Both the position numbers and the translations under genes were made by a program. A model generated the notes under the pieces. That model searched no databases and was not told where the DNA came from. It saw only the letters and a program-made list of their open reading frames with translations. From Sphingopyxis sp. TUF1 (lineage in GTDB: Bacteria; Pseudomonadota; Alphaproteobacteria; Sphingomonadales; Sphingomonadaceae), in NCBI RefSeq assembly GCF_036687315.1, contig NZ_CP144683.1:1364001-1428000 (forward strand): 64,000 nucleotides of DNA, read 5' to 3'. This document shows positions 1-8,300 of this stretch, one piece after another (the stretch's first letter is position 1; every line of letters starts with the position of its first letter).

Positions 1-117
1 CGCGGCAAGCGGCGTCGCGAGCGCGCCGACCCCCGCCAGCCCGCCCTTCGCCATGCCGAGCAGGATCACCGCGGCGACCAGCACCGCCAGCGTCACCGGA
101 TCGGCGAGCAGGCTCAT
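1..117 (-). CDS. TauE/SafE-family membrane exporter, N-terminal fragment
   Basis: Reading leftwards from an ATG at 117 the frame stays open to the window edge (39 codons): MSLLADPVTLAVLVAAVILL followed by GMAKGGLAGVGALATPLAA. One hydrophobic helix followed by a glycine-rich turn of the GLxGxGxxxxxxPL type is the usual N-terminal signature of TauE/SafE (DUF81, UPF0721) anion exporters, which move sulfite, sulfoacetate or related organosulfur anions across the inner membrane. It starts 10 nt after the ung stop codon, so it is probably the next gene of an ung-exporter transcription unit. Only about 15% of the protein is present, so the substrate and even the family are tentative. Confidence 0.6.
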   Translation of the reverse strand, partial: MSLLADPVTLAVLVAAVILLGMAKGGLAGVGALATPLAA

Positions 118-127
118 CGCGCCCCGT

Positions 128-832
128 TCATGCGCCGGGATCGTCGGGCAACCGCCAGTCGATCGCGCCGCGCCCCTGCGCCTCGAGAAAGGCATTGGCC
201 TGGCTGAACGGCCGCGACCCGAAAAAGCCGTTATGTGCCGACAGCGGCGAGGGATGCGGCGCGCGCAGGATCAGGTGCGGGCTGCCCGCCCCCAGCCCCG
301 GCACATTCGCCGCCTTCTTCTGCGCATGGCTGCCCCACAGGATGAACACCTTGGGCGCCGGATCGGCGGCGACCGCGGCGACCGCGGCGTCGGTGAACTT
401 CTCCCACCCCTTGCCCTGATGCGACGCCGCCTGCCCCGCCTCGACCGTCAGGCAATTGTTGAGCAGCAGCACGCCCTGCCGCGCCCAATGCGCCAGATGG
501 CCGTGCGGCGCGGGGGCGATGCCCAGGTCGCTGCGCAATTCCTTATAGATATTGACGAGGCTCGGCGGCACCCGCACGCCCGGCTGCACCGAGAAGCAAA
601 GCCCATGCGCCTGCCCCGGTCCGTGATAGGGGTCCTGCCCCAATATCACGACGCGAACATCTTGCGGCGGCGTCGCGTCCATCGCAGCGAACCAGTCACG
701 CGGACGCGGATAAATCGTCTTGCCGTTCGCGCGCTCGCCTTCCAGAAATTGCTTGAGCGCCGCCATATAAGGCTGCGCAAACTCGCCGCCGATGCGCGCG
801 AGCCAGTCGGGATGCAGTTTGACCTCGGCCAT
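128..832 (-). CDS. ung: Uracil-DNA glycosylase (family 1)
   Basis: This 234-residue protein removes uracil from DNA to start base-excision repair of deaminated cytosine or misincorporated dUMP. The water-activating loop GQDPYHG sits at residues 65-71 with catalytic Asp67, and the uracil-binding/minor-groove loop HPSPLSAHNGFFGSRPFS lies near residue 200, both hallmarks of family 1 UDG. Length matches the family (about 220-230 aa). The start is the ATG at 832; no strong Shine-Dalgarno is seen. Its stop is 10 nt upstream of the TauE/SafE-like start, suggesting co-transcription. Very confident identification. Confidence 0.97.
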   Translation of the reverse strand: MAEVKLHPDWLARIGGEFAQPYMAALKQFLEGERANGKTIYPRPRDWFAAMDATPPQDVRVVILGQDPYHGPGQAHGLCFSVQPGVRVPPSLVNIYKELRSDLGIAPAPHGHLAHWARQGVLLLNNCLTVEAGQAASHQGKGWEKFTDAAVAAVAADPAPKVFILWGSHAQKKAANVPGLGAGSPHLILRAPHPSPLSAHNGFFGSRPFSQANAFLEAQGRGAIDWRLPDDPGA

Positions 833-913
833 GACCGCGCTTCACCAGAGCGGCGCAGGCTTGTCCAGTCCCGCCTCCAGGCGAATGCCAGCAAGCGGCC
901 GATCAGGGGCATA

Positions 914-1053
914 AATCCTCCCTGTGGCGAAGCCATGGGGAGGTGGCAGCGCGAAGCGCTGACGGAGGGGCAATGGCGCCAACGTCGCAGAGCCCCTCCA
1001 CCACTCGCTGCGCGAGCGGTCCCCCTCCCCATCGCTACGCGACAGGGAGGATA
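914..1053. repeat. Dispersed inverted-end repeat, type A, copy 1
   Basis: The element begins with ATCCTCCCTGT (915-925) and ends with the exact reverse complement ACAGGGAGGAT (1042-1052). Its interior contains GGGGAGGTGGCAGCGCGAAG and GCGCTGACGGAGGGG, also found in copy 2 at 60091-60227 in the same order. The two halves are largely complementary, so the transcript would fold into a long imperfect hairpin. It has no coding capacity of its own and looks like a non-autonomous, REP/MITE-like intergenic element. Confidence 0.85.
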
Positions 1054-1157
1054 TTATCATCATCGTCATCCCGGACTTGCTCCGGGTTCCGTAACGACGG
1101 CGCGGCTATGGATCTCGGATCAAGGGATGACAAATGTCTGGCAACGACCGGAAGCAG

Positions 1158-1249
1158 CCGTCGCCCCCGCGAAGGCGGGGGCCGCTGTCGGTTTACGCAG
1201 CGGCGTAGGCAAAGGCCGACTGCGGCCCCCGCCTTCGCGGGGGCGACGG
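1158..1249. repeat. Long perfect stem-loop repeat, type C, copy 1
   Basis: Positions 1158-1183 and 1224-1249 are perfect reverse complements over 26 bp (starting CCGTCGCCCCCGCGAAGG), separated by a 40-bp loop with the sequence GTCGGTTTACGCAGCG near its left side. A second copy is at 40991-41080 with a related loop. The stem itself contains the nested palindrome CCCCCGC-GAAG-GCGGGGG. It lies downstream of the receptor gene ending at 1299 and could act as a transcript 3' end. Confidence 0.9.
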
Positions 1250-1298
1250 TCAATTGGAACGTCCGCTCCCCACCCCAAAACCGCCAAAAACCCCCCCC

Positions 1299-4200
1299 TT
1301 AAATCCTCCCCCGCACGCTCAAAAACATCCGCCGCCCCAGATAGTCATATTGCGTCCCGAACGCCGGCGCCTGTCCGATCACCGGCGGCGACGCGGTTAC
1401 TCCGGTCGAGACCTGCGGCGGCGGCGTGTCGAACAGATTGGCGATGCCCAGCGTGATGCGGAACCGCTCGGCAACATCGCGGCTGACCGACAGCGAGTGA
1501 TAGAAGGTCGCGGGCACGCTCACATCGGGACAGAAACGCCCGCCGGGGCGGTAGCTCGACGTGCGGCACGGATCGCCGCCTTGCGCGCGCAGCAGCTCGT
1601 CCATGTTCGACGCCGCGCCGGTGACGTCGAGGCCATAGAAAAGCGTCCATTGGTCCTTCGTCCAGCCGAGCGTGAAGTCGCCGACCCATTTCGGATTGCC
1701 GATCGTGCCATTGTCGTCGATCACCGTGCCGGGGAACAGCGCGACCTTGTCCTCGACCTGCCACGTCATCTGCGCGCGGAACGCCAGCGACCCCAGTCTG
1801 CCCAGATCCTGATCGAGCGCGAGCGACAGGTCGACGCCGCGGTTCCGCTGGCGGCTGATGTTGACATAACGGTCGGTGACGCTCGCGACGCTCCCGCTAT
1901 CGGGCCCGGCGGTCGCGCGCGTGAACAGACCGCACAGCGGCTCGTCGGGGAAGAATTCGGAATCATAACAGCCCGACAGGATATTGCCCGCGCCGAGCAG
2001 AGTGATTTCTTGCCTAACCTTGATGTCGAAATAATCGACCGCCAGCCGCGTGCGCAGCCCGCCCCACAGCGCCCCCGACAAATCGGGGGTCAGGATCAGC
2101 GACACGGTTTTCGCGGTCGAGGTTTCGGGCTCCAATCGGCCGATGCCGCCGCCCGACACGATCGTCGCGGGGCCGATCCCCCCGGCATAGTCGGGCGCGA
2201 TGCCGTCGGCGGCGCAATTGTCGAAGACGCGCTGGCTGATCGCCCCCACCGCGAGCCGCGCCGCGGTCTGGATGCACGGGTCGATCATCTGCTGGTCGAG
2301 GAAACCCGTCTGGTCCTCCAGGAACAGTTCGAACAGCGCGGGCGCGCGGAACGAGGTGCCCCAGGTGCCGCGCAGGCGCAGCCAGTCGGTCACCGCCCAG
2401 TCGGCGCCGACCTTCCACGTCGTATCGCTGAAGCGGTCGGACACGCCGTCGCGGCGCGTCGCCGCGACATGCGTATAGCGCGCCGCACCCGACAGCGTCA
2501 GCCGCTCGATCATCGGCACGCCCTCAAGCAGCGGCAGTTCGACCTCGCCGAAAACCTCCTTCGACACGGTGCGTCCCGCGGTGATGCCCGAGGTGGTGAA
2601 GTTGGCGACATTGCCCGCGAGCGTCACGTCGCCCGGCGTGTCGTCGATTTCGTCGCGGCGGATCGTCGCGCCGAACGCGGCACCGACAGGCCCGGCGGGC
2701 AGGTCGAACAGCTTGCCGGTCAGCAGCGCCTCGGCCGAGCTTTGCTTGAACAGCGTCCGCCCCGTCTCACGCCCCATCAGGAAGGCGCGTTCCTCCGCCG
2801 TGAAGTCGCCGCGAAGCACGCGCGGATCGGTGAAGTCGATGTCGATGCAGTCCGCGCCGCGGATCGCCGTCACCGTGCCGACGCACGACCGGGTGCGCAA
2901 AGTCTGCGACGCGATCGCGTCCTGATAGATGACGTCCTGCGTATAACTCGCGTCCGACCGGCTGTGCTGGCCGTGGACGTCCCATTTCCACCCCGCCCCG
3001 ATTTCGCCGCGCAGCCCCAGCACGCCGCGATAATAATCGACGTCGGCCTCGCTTTCGGACTTCACCAGTACGCGCGGGCGCAGGATGATGTTGCCGCCGA
3101 ACTCGGCGTTGAACGGATCGCCCATGTCGAACGGGTCGCAATTGTTCGCCGCCGGGTTGCAAAGGAAAAAGGGCAGCATCGACGCGCCGGTGAATTGTTC
3201 GAGCGTCAGAACCTGAAAGCCGTTGTTCTTTGACTTGCGATTGCTGAACAGCGCCTCGCCATAGAGAGTAACGCCGTCGGTGATCTCATAGGCGGCATCG
3301 GCAAAGGCGCTGATCCGGCTGACGCCCGAGAAAACATCCGAATCCTGTTCGACCGGCTCGAACTGGTTGAGCGCGCCGGTCGACGGCCCGTCGAAATTGA
3401 CCCCGAAGAAATCGGCGGGACCGAACACGCCGATCGGATTATAGGCATTGATCGGGATGCCGACGCCCGCAAACTCGGCGCCATATTGGCCGGCAAAGAT
3501 CGGCTGGCCGTTCGGCGCAATCAGTCCGGGGCCGAATGTCGGAAAACCGTCCTGATCGACCCCCGAAAAATCGGCAAAGACGATCGCATTGCCCAGCGTG
3601 CTGCTGCACGCGGGCTGGCCGGTGCGGAAATCGATAATGTCGGCGCGGCTGCCGTCGGCTTCGCGCTTCAGATATTCTTCCGAACAGAAAAGGAAATCGC
3701 GGTCGCGGCGTGTCAGATTCTGCTGGCGGAACACATCGACGGTCGCGAACACATGGCCGCGGTCGAATTTTTTGCCAAAGCTCGCGTCGGCGCCATAGCT
3801 TTCACCGCCGCCATGTTCGGTGATCGACGAAAAACCGCCGCCTTCAAAACCGTTCAGGTCGTCGCGGGTCAATATATTGACCACACCGGCAACGGCATCC
3901 GAGCCATAGATCGACGACGCGCCGGTTTTCAGCACCTGCGCCTCGCGCACCACCGACAGCGGCAGCACATTGAGGTCGAAGGGCGCGACCGAACCGCGAA
4001 TGCCCGCGGGGCCCGCACGGCGGCCATTGATCAGCACGAGCGTGCGCTCGGCGCCCAGCCCGCGCAGCGACAGCGACTGCACGTCATTGCCGCCGTTCGC
4101 GATAAAGCGGTTCGAAATCGCCGACGTGACCTGGATCGACCCCTGCGCCGCGGGCGCCGAGCGCAACACGCCGACGAGGTCGAGCTGCCCCTGCAATTTC

Positions 4201-4388
4201 GCGGCTTCGGGATCGATGATCTGGATCGGATCGGCGCTGGTAAATTCGCTCTTCGCGATGCGCGATCCGGTGACGACGATGTCCTCGCCCTCGGCCTGCG
4301 CCATCGCGGGGCTGGCCGTCAGTGCGATCGCCGAGGCCGTGGCGGCCAGAAGCGCCTGGGCCGAAAACACCTGGGAACGGGTGCCCAT
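1299..4388 (-). CDS. TonB-dependent outer-membrane receptor
   Basis: A 1029-residue protein with a signal peptide (MGTRSQVFSAQALLAATASA..., cleavage likely after AMAQ near residue 31), a TonB-box-like EDIVVTGSRI segment, a plug domain (SLRGLGAERTLVLINGRRAG; SSIYGSDAVAGVVNILT) and a long C-terminal beta-barrel. Such receptors take up siderophores, vitamins or oligosaccharides across the outer membrane with TonB-ExbBD energy; the substrate cannot be read from sequence. I chose the ATG at 4388 because AAGGA lies eight bases upstream; ATGs at 4394 and 4397 are alternatives. The protein ends in RGRI rather than the aromatic residue usual for outer-membrane barrels. No TonB, regulator or enzyme genes adjoin it to hint at a ligand. 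Confidence 0.92.
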   Translation of the reverse strand: MGTRSQVFSAQALLAATASAIALTASPAMAQAEGEDIVVTGSRIAKSEFTSADPIQIIDPEAAKLQGQLDLVGVLRSAPAAQGSIQVTSAISNRFIANGGNDVQSLSLRGLGAERTLVLINGRRAGPAGIRGSVAPFDLNVLPLSVVREAQVLKTGASSIYGSDAVAGVVNILTRDDLNGFEGGGFSSITEHGGGESYGADASFGKKFDRGHVFATVDVFRQQNLTRRDRDFLFCSEEYLKREADGSRADIIDFRTGQPACSSTLGNAIVFADFSGVDQDGFPTFGPGLIAPNGQPIFAGQYGAEFAGVGIPINAYNPIGVFGPADFFGVNFDGPSTGALNQFEPVEQDSDVFSGVSRISAFADAAYEITDGVTLYGEALFSNRKSKNNGFQVLTLEQFTGASMLPFFLCNPAANNCDPFDMGDPFNAEFGGNIILRPRVLVKSESEADVDYYRGVLGLRGEIGAGWKWDVHGQHSRSDASYTQDVIYQDAIASQTLRTRSCVGTVTAIRGADCIDIDFTDPRVLRGDFTAEERAFLMGRETGRTLFKQSSAEALLTGKLFDLPAGPVGAAFGATIRRDEIDDTPGDVTLAGNVANFTTSGITAGRTVSKEVFGEVELPLLEGVPMIERLTLSGAARYTHVAATRRDGVSDRFSDTTWKVGADWAVTDWLRLRGTWGTSFRAPALFELFLEDQTGFLDQQMIDPCIQTAARLAVGAISQRVFDNCAADGIAPDYAGGIGPATIVSGGGIGRLEPETSTAKTVSLILTPDLSGALWGGLRTRLAVDYFDIKVRQEITLLGAGNILSGCYDSEFFPDEPLCGLFTRATAGPDSGSVASVTDRYVNISRQRNRGVDLSLALDQDLGRLGSLAFRAQMTWQVEDKVALFPGTVIDDNGTIGNPKWVGDFTLGWTKDQWTLFYGLDVTGAASNMDELLRAQGGDPCRTSSYRPGGRFCPDVSVPATFYHSLSVSRDVAERFRITLGIANLFDTPPPQVSTGVTASPPVIGQAPAFGTQYDYLGRRMFLSVRGRI

Positions 4389-4547
4389 GTTCATCATCCT
4401 TGTCCGAACAATATTGATACGCCCCCCGGCGCGGCCGACATCTAGCGCCGAGGCGTTTCGATATGGTTGACGCGGCGGTAAGTTTTTCGGCGGAGCTTGC
4501 CCGCGCGGCGCCGCGGCGGTAGGCACGGCGCCGAAAGGATCGGCGCG

Positions 4548-4880
4548 ATGAGCAAGGCAATGGGCGACACGCTGGGACGGCTCGAAGCGGTCATCCACGA
4601 CCGGCTCGCCGCGGGCGCGGCCGATGCATCCTATGTCGCGAGCCTTGCCGCCAGGGGCCGCGGCAAGATCGCGCAAAAGCTCGGCGAAGAAGCCGTCGAG
4701 GCGGTGATCGCCGCGGTCAGCGAAGACGATCCGGCGCTGATCGGCGAGGCGAGCGACCTCGTCTTCCACCTCTCGATCCTGCTTGCGACACGCGGCCTCA
4801 GCTGGGACGCGATCGCCGCCGAGCTCGACCGCCGCCACGGCACCTCGGGCCACGCCGAAAAAGCCAGCCGCCAGCCATAG
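4548..4880 (+). CDS. hisE: Phosphoribosyl-ATP pyrophosphatase
   Basis: The 110-residue product hydrolyses PR-ATP to PR-AMP and pyrophosphate, the second step of histidine synthesis. It shows the all-alpha MazG-like metal site: KLGEEAVEAVIAAV followed by GEASDLVFHLSILLATRGL, with the two acidic clusters that bind magnesium. Length fits stand-alone HisE. The ATG at 4548 follows GAAAGGATCGGCGCG, giving a ribosome-binding site. A HIT-family gene starts 8 nt after its stop; the hisE-HIT (hinT) order is common in alphaproteobacteria, where this pair usually closes the hisBHAFE cluster, but here no other his genes are adjacent. Confidence 0.93.
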   Translation: MSKAMGDTLGRLEAVIHDRLAAGAADASYVASLAARGRGKIAQKLGEEAVEAVIAAVSEDDPALIGEASDLVFHLSILLATRGLSWDAIAAELDRRHGTSGHAEKASRQP

Positions 4881-4888
4881 GAGACCCC

Positions 4889-5266
4889 ATGCCGATCGAC
4901 GCTACCCTCCCCTATGACGACAGCAACATTTTCGCGCGCATCCTGCGCGGCGAGCTGCCGGCCAAGACCGTCTACGAAGACGAGTTTGCCCTCGCCTTCC
5001 ACGACATCAACCCGCAGGCGCCGCTGCATATCCTCGTCATCCCCAAGGGCGCCTATGTCAGCTGGGACGATTTTTCCGAGCGCGGCAGCGACGCCGAGAT
5101 CGCGGGCTTCGTCCGCGCGGTGGGCAAGGTTGCGCGCGATCAGGGCCTTGTCGCCCCCGGCTACCGCCTGCTCGCCAACGCCGGGCTCGACAGCCATCAG
5201 GAGGTGCCGCACCTCCACGTCCACATCTTCGCCGGCCGCCCGCTCGGCCCGATGCTCGCGCGCTAG
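4889..5266 (+). CDS. HIT-family nucleotide phosphoramidase (HinT-like)
   Basis: A 125-residue histidine-triad protein with the active-site motif HLHVHIF near residues 110-116 and the N-terminal signature NIFARILRGELPAKTVYEDEFALAFHDINPQAPLH, typical of the HinT branch. HinT enzymes cleave AMP-lysine and other purine nucleoside phosphoramidates in the cytoplasm; the true physiological substrate is uncertain across the family. It starts 8 nt behind hisE (GGAGACCCC precedes the ATG) and is certainly co-transcribed with it. Confidence 0.92.
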   Translation: MPIDATLPYDDSNIFARILRGELPAKTVYEDEFALAFHDINPQAPLHILVIPKGAYVSWDDFSERGSDAEIAGFVRAVGKVARDQGLVAPGYRLLANAGLDSHQEVPHLHVHIFAGRPLGPMLAR

Positions 5267-5345
5267 CGTCGTCGCGGCAACGGCTGGACTCGCCCCCCGC
5301 TTTCCAGCAGGATAGGCGCGCAGGCCGGCGAGGGGAGACGGGGCG

Positions 5346-8300
5346 ATGACGAGGGGTTGGCAGGGACTCGGTAAATGGCTGGCCGGCCGCGCGAAACTCG
5401 CGCTGATCGTGCCGCTCGGCCTCGCGATGGCCGCGACCGCCGCCGACACCGTGCCGCAGGTCATCCTCGCGACTCCGGGCAGCAGCGGCACCGGCGAGGG
5501 CACGATCACCCGCTTCACGCTGCGCTTTTCCGAAGACATGGTCGCGCTCGGCGATCCGCGCGCGCAGGCCCCCGCGACCAACGACTGCAAGCGCCCGTCG
5601 TCCGCCCGCTGGGTCGACACGCGCACCTGGGTGCTCGAATTCGACGCGCCGCTCCCCGGCGGGCTCGCCTGTCATGTCGAGCTGCGGAGCGGCCTCGTCA
5701 CCGCGCGCGGCGTCGCGGTCACCGGTAATGACCGCTTCGCGATCGACACCGGCGGCCCCTCGGCGCGCGCCGTGCTCGCGGGCGGGATCGACGGCGGGAT
5801 CGAGGAGGAGCAGGTCTTCCTCGTCGCGACCAACGTCGCCGCCGACCGCGCCTCGGTCGCCCGCTACGGCTATTGCGCGGTCGACGGCATCGGCGAGAAG
5901 ATCCCGCTCGACGTGCTGCCGCGCGCGACCGCGACCGAGATCCTCACCGACCTCGGCGACGGCAACTGGTCGCGCCAGTCCTTCACCTACGACGCCGGGC
6001 TGCCGCAGCGCCTGCCCGCCGCCGGCGCCGAGCGCGACGCTGCGCTGGGCCGCATCGTCGCGGTCAAATGCCGGCGCCCGCTGCCGCCGGGGCGCGACAT
6101 GGCGCTCGTCTGGGACGCGCGCATCGCGCAGGCAGGCATCCCCGGCCGCACCGCGGGGCGCGACCAGCGCTTCGACCATAGCGTCCGCCCAGCCTTCACG
6201 GCCAAAATGTCGTGCAGCCGCGTCAATCCGCAGGCGGGGTGCAACCCGATCAAGGACGTCGTGCTGCGCTTCACCGCGCCCGTCACGCGCGACACCGCGC
6301 TTGCCGCAAAGCTCACCACCGCCGATGGCAAAACGATCGCCGCCAGGGTCGACGACGACGACCGCAATGACACGCATCTGACGCAGGTCCGCTTCGCCGG
6401 CCCGCTGCCGCAGAATGTCGACGCAACGCTGATCCTGCCCGCCGACGTCACCGACCAGAGCGGCCGCGCGCTGCTCAATGCCACGAACTTCCCGCTCAAA
6501 TTCCACATCGACCACACCCCGCCGCTCGTCAAATTTGCGGCCGAATTCGGCATATTGGAAGCGCGCGAAGGCGGCGTCCTGCCCGTCACCGTGCGCGGCG
6601 TCGAAGCGTCGCTCGTCCGCAAAGACCTAAAGATGCCCGCCGCCACGCTGCGCATCGGCGACGACGACGCCGCGGTCGCGCGCTGGCTCCGCCGCGTCGA
6701 GGATGCCGACGACAGCGACTATCGCGAGGAAAAGGACGCAGCGGGCAAGGAGATCACCGTCAACTACACCGGCACGAAATCACTATTCGCCGAGGCACCG
6801 TCCGGCGGCGAGCGCCGCGATATGCAGCTCACCCCGCCCGCGGGCGGCAAGCCATTCGAAGTCGTCGGCATCCCCCTGTCGGAAAAGGGGTTCCACATCG
6901 TCGAGATCGCGAGCCCCGAACTCGGCGCCGCGCTGCTCGGCCGCCGGGCGACGCGCTATGTCGCCACCGCCGCGCTCGTCACCGACATGGCGGTGCATTT
7001 CAAATGGGGCCGCGACGGCTCGCTCGCCTGGGTCACCTCGCTCGCCAGCGGCAAGCCCGTCGCAGGCGCCGAGATCCGCGTGTCCGACAGCTGCACCGGC
7101 CGCCTGCTCGCGCGCGGCACCGCCGACAAGGCCGGGCGCCTCGCCTTCCCCTCGGGCCTGCCGCAGCCCGAAACCTATTCGAATTGCGAAGACGGCGCCG
7201 ATCCCGCCAACAGCGAAGGCCATGCGCTGATGGTCAGCGCGCGCAGCGGCGACGATTTCAGCTTCACCCTCACCGACTGGGGCGACGGCATCCGCCCCTA
7301 TGACTTCGACCTCCCCTATGGTTGGTCGGAGCGCGACGACATCCTCCACACCATCTTCGACCGCGCGCTCGTGAAAGCGGGCGAGACGGTGCATATGAAG
7401 CATGTGCTGCGCCGCCCCGTCGGCCTCGGCTTTCGCACCCCCGAACCGCTCGCGGGCAAGCTCCGCCTCGTCCACCGCGGTTCGGACACCGAGTTCGAAA
7501 TGCCCTTCGCGATTGCCGCGGGCGGAAGCGGCGAAAGCGTGTGGAACGTGCCCGCCTCGGCACCGATGGGCGATTATGAACTCGTCTTTGTCACCAAGGA
7601 TAAGGATGGCGAGGACAAGAGCATCTGGACGGGCCAGAGCGTCCGCGTCGACGAATATCGCCTGCCGACGATGAAGGCCGCGATCACCGGACCCAAGGGC
7701 GCGCTCGTGCGCCCCGCCGCGGTGCCGCTCAGCCTGTTCGTCGGCTATCTGTCGGGCGGCCCCGCGCCGGGCATCCCCGTTGAACTGCGCACCAATTTCC
7801 GCGCTACCTGGTCGCCGCCCGAAGATTACCGCGACTGGGATTTCGATGGCCGTCCGGTCAAGGAAGGCGTCGTCCAGCTCGACGACAGCGGCGAGGAACC
7901 CGGCGGCGACCTGCCGCTTGCGCGTTCGGTGCCGCTGACGCTCGGGGCCGACGGCACCGCGACGACCAGCGTCGTCGTCGATCAGCCGATCGGCGAGCCG
8001 ACAATGATGGCCGCCGAAATGGATTATGAAGATGCCAATGGCGAGACGCTGACGGCGAGCCGCCGCATCACCCTCTATCCCGCTGCCGTGCGGCTCGGGC
8101 TCAAGACCGACGGCTGGATGATGCGCGACGATGACCTCCGCCTCAATTTCGTCGCACTCGACCTCGATGGCAAGCCGATCCGCGGCCAGCGCGTCGATGT
8201 CGCGCTCTACAGCCGCCAGATCATCACCGCGCGCCGCCGCCTGATCGGCGGCTTCTACGCCTATGACAATCAGATGCGCACCGAGCGCCTCGATGCCAAC

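Larger units (their letters stand above)
833..1298. other. 466-bp intergenic region packed with palindromic repeats
   Basis: No gene is supported here. The gap carries three different repeat elements in a row: a 140-bp element with inverted ends (914-1053), a short TCATCCCGGA-CTTGCTCCGGG element (about 1063-1128) and a long stem-loop (1158-1249). The promoter of ung would be expected just left of 860, and the terminator for the TonB-dependent receptor ending at 1299 may be provided by the long stem-loop. The remainder, including a C-rich tract around 1288-1300, shows no further structure to me. Confidence 0.8.

Noticed and set aside
842..1069. Small frame translating the type A repeat
   Set aside because: The same kind of peptide appears wherever the repeat occurs; it is a by-product of the palindrome, not a gene.
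1254..3233. Long plus-strand open frame opposite the first TonB-dependent receptor
   Set aside because: Begins inside a C-rich tract, lacks any family motif and mirrors the codon structure of the receptor.
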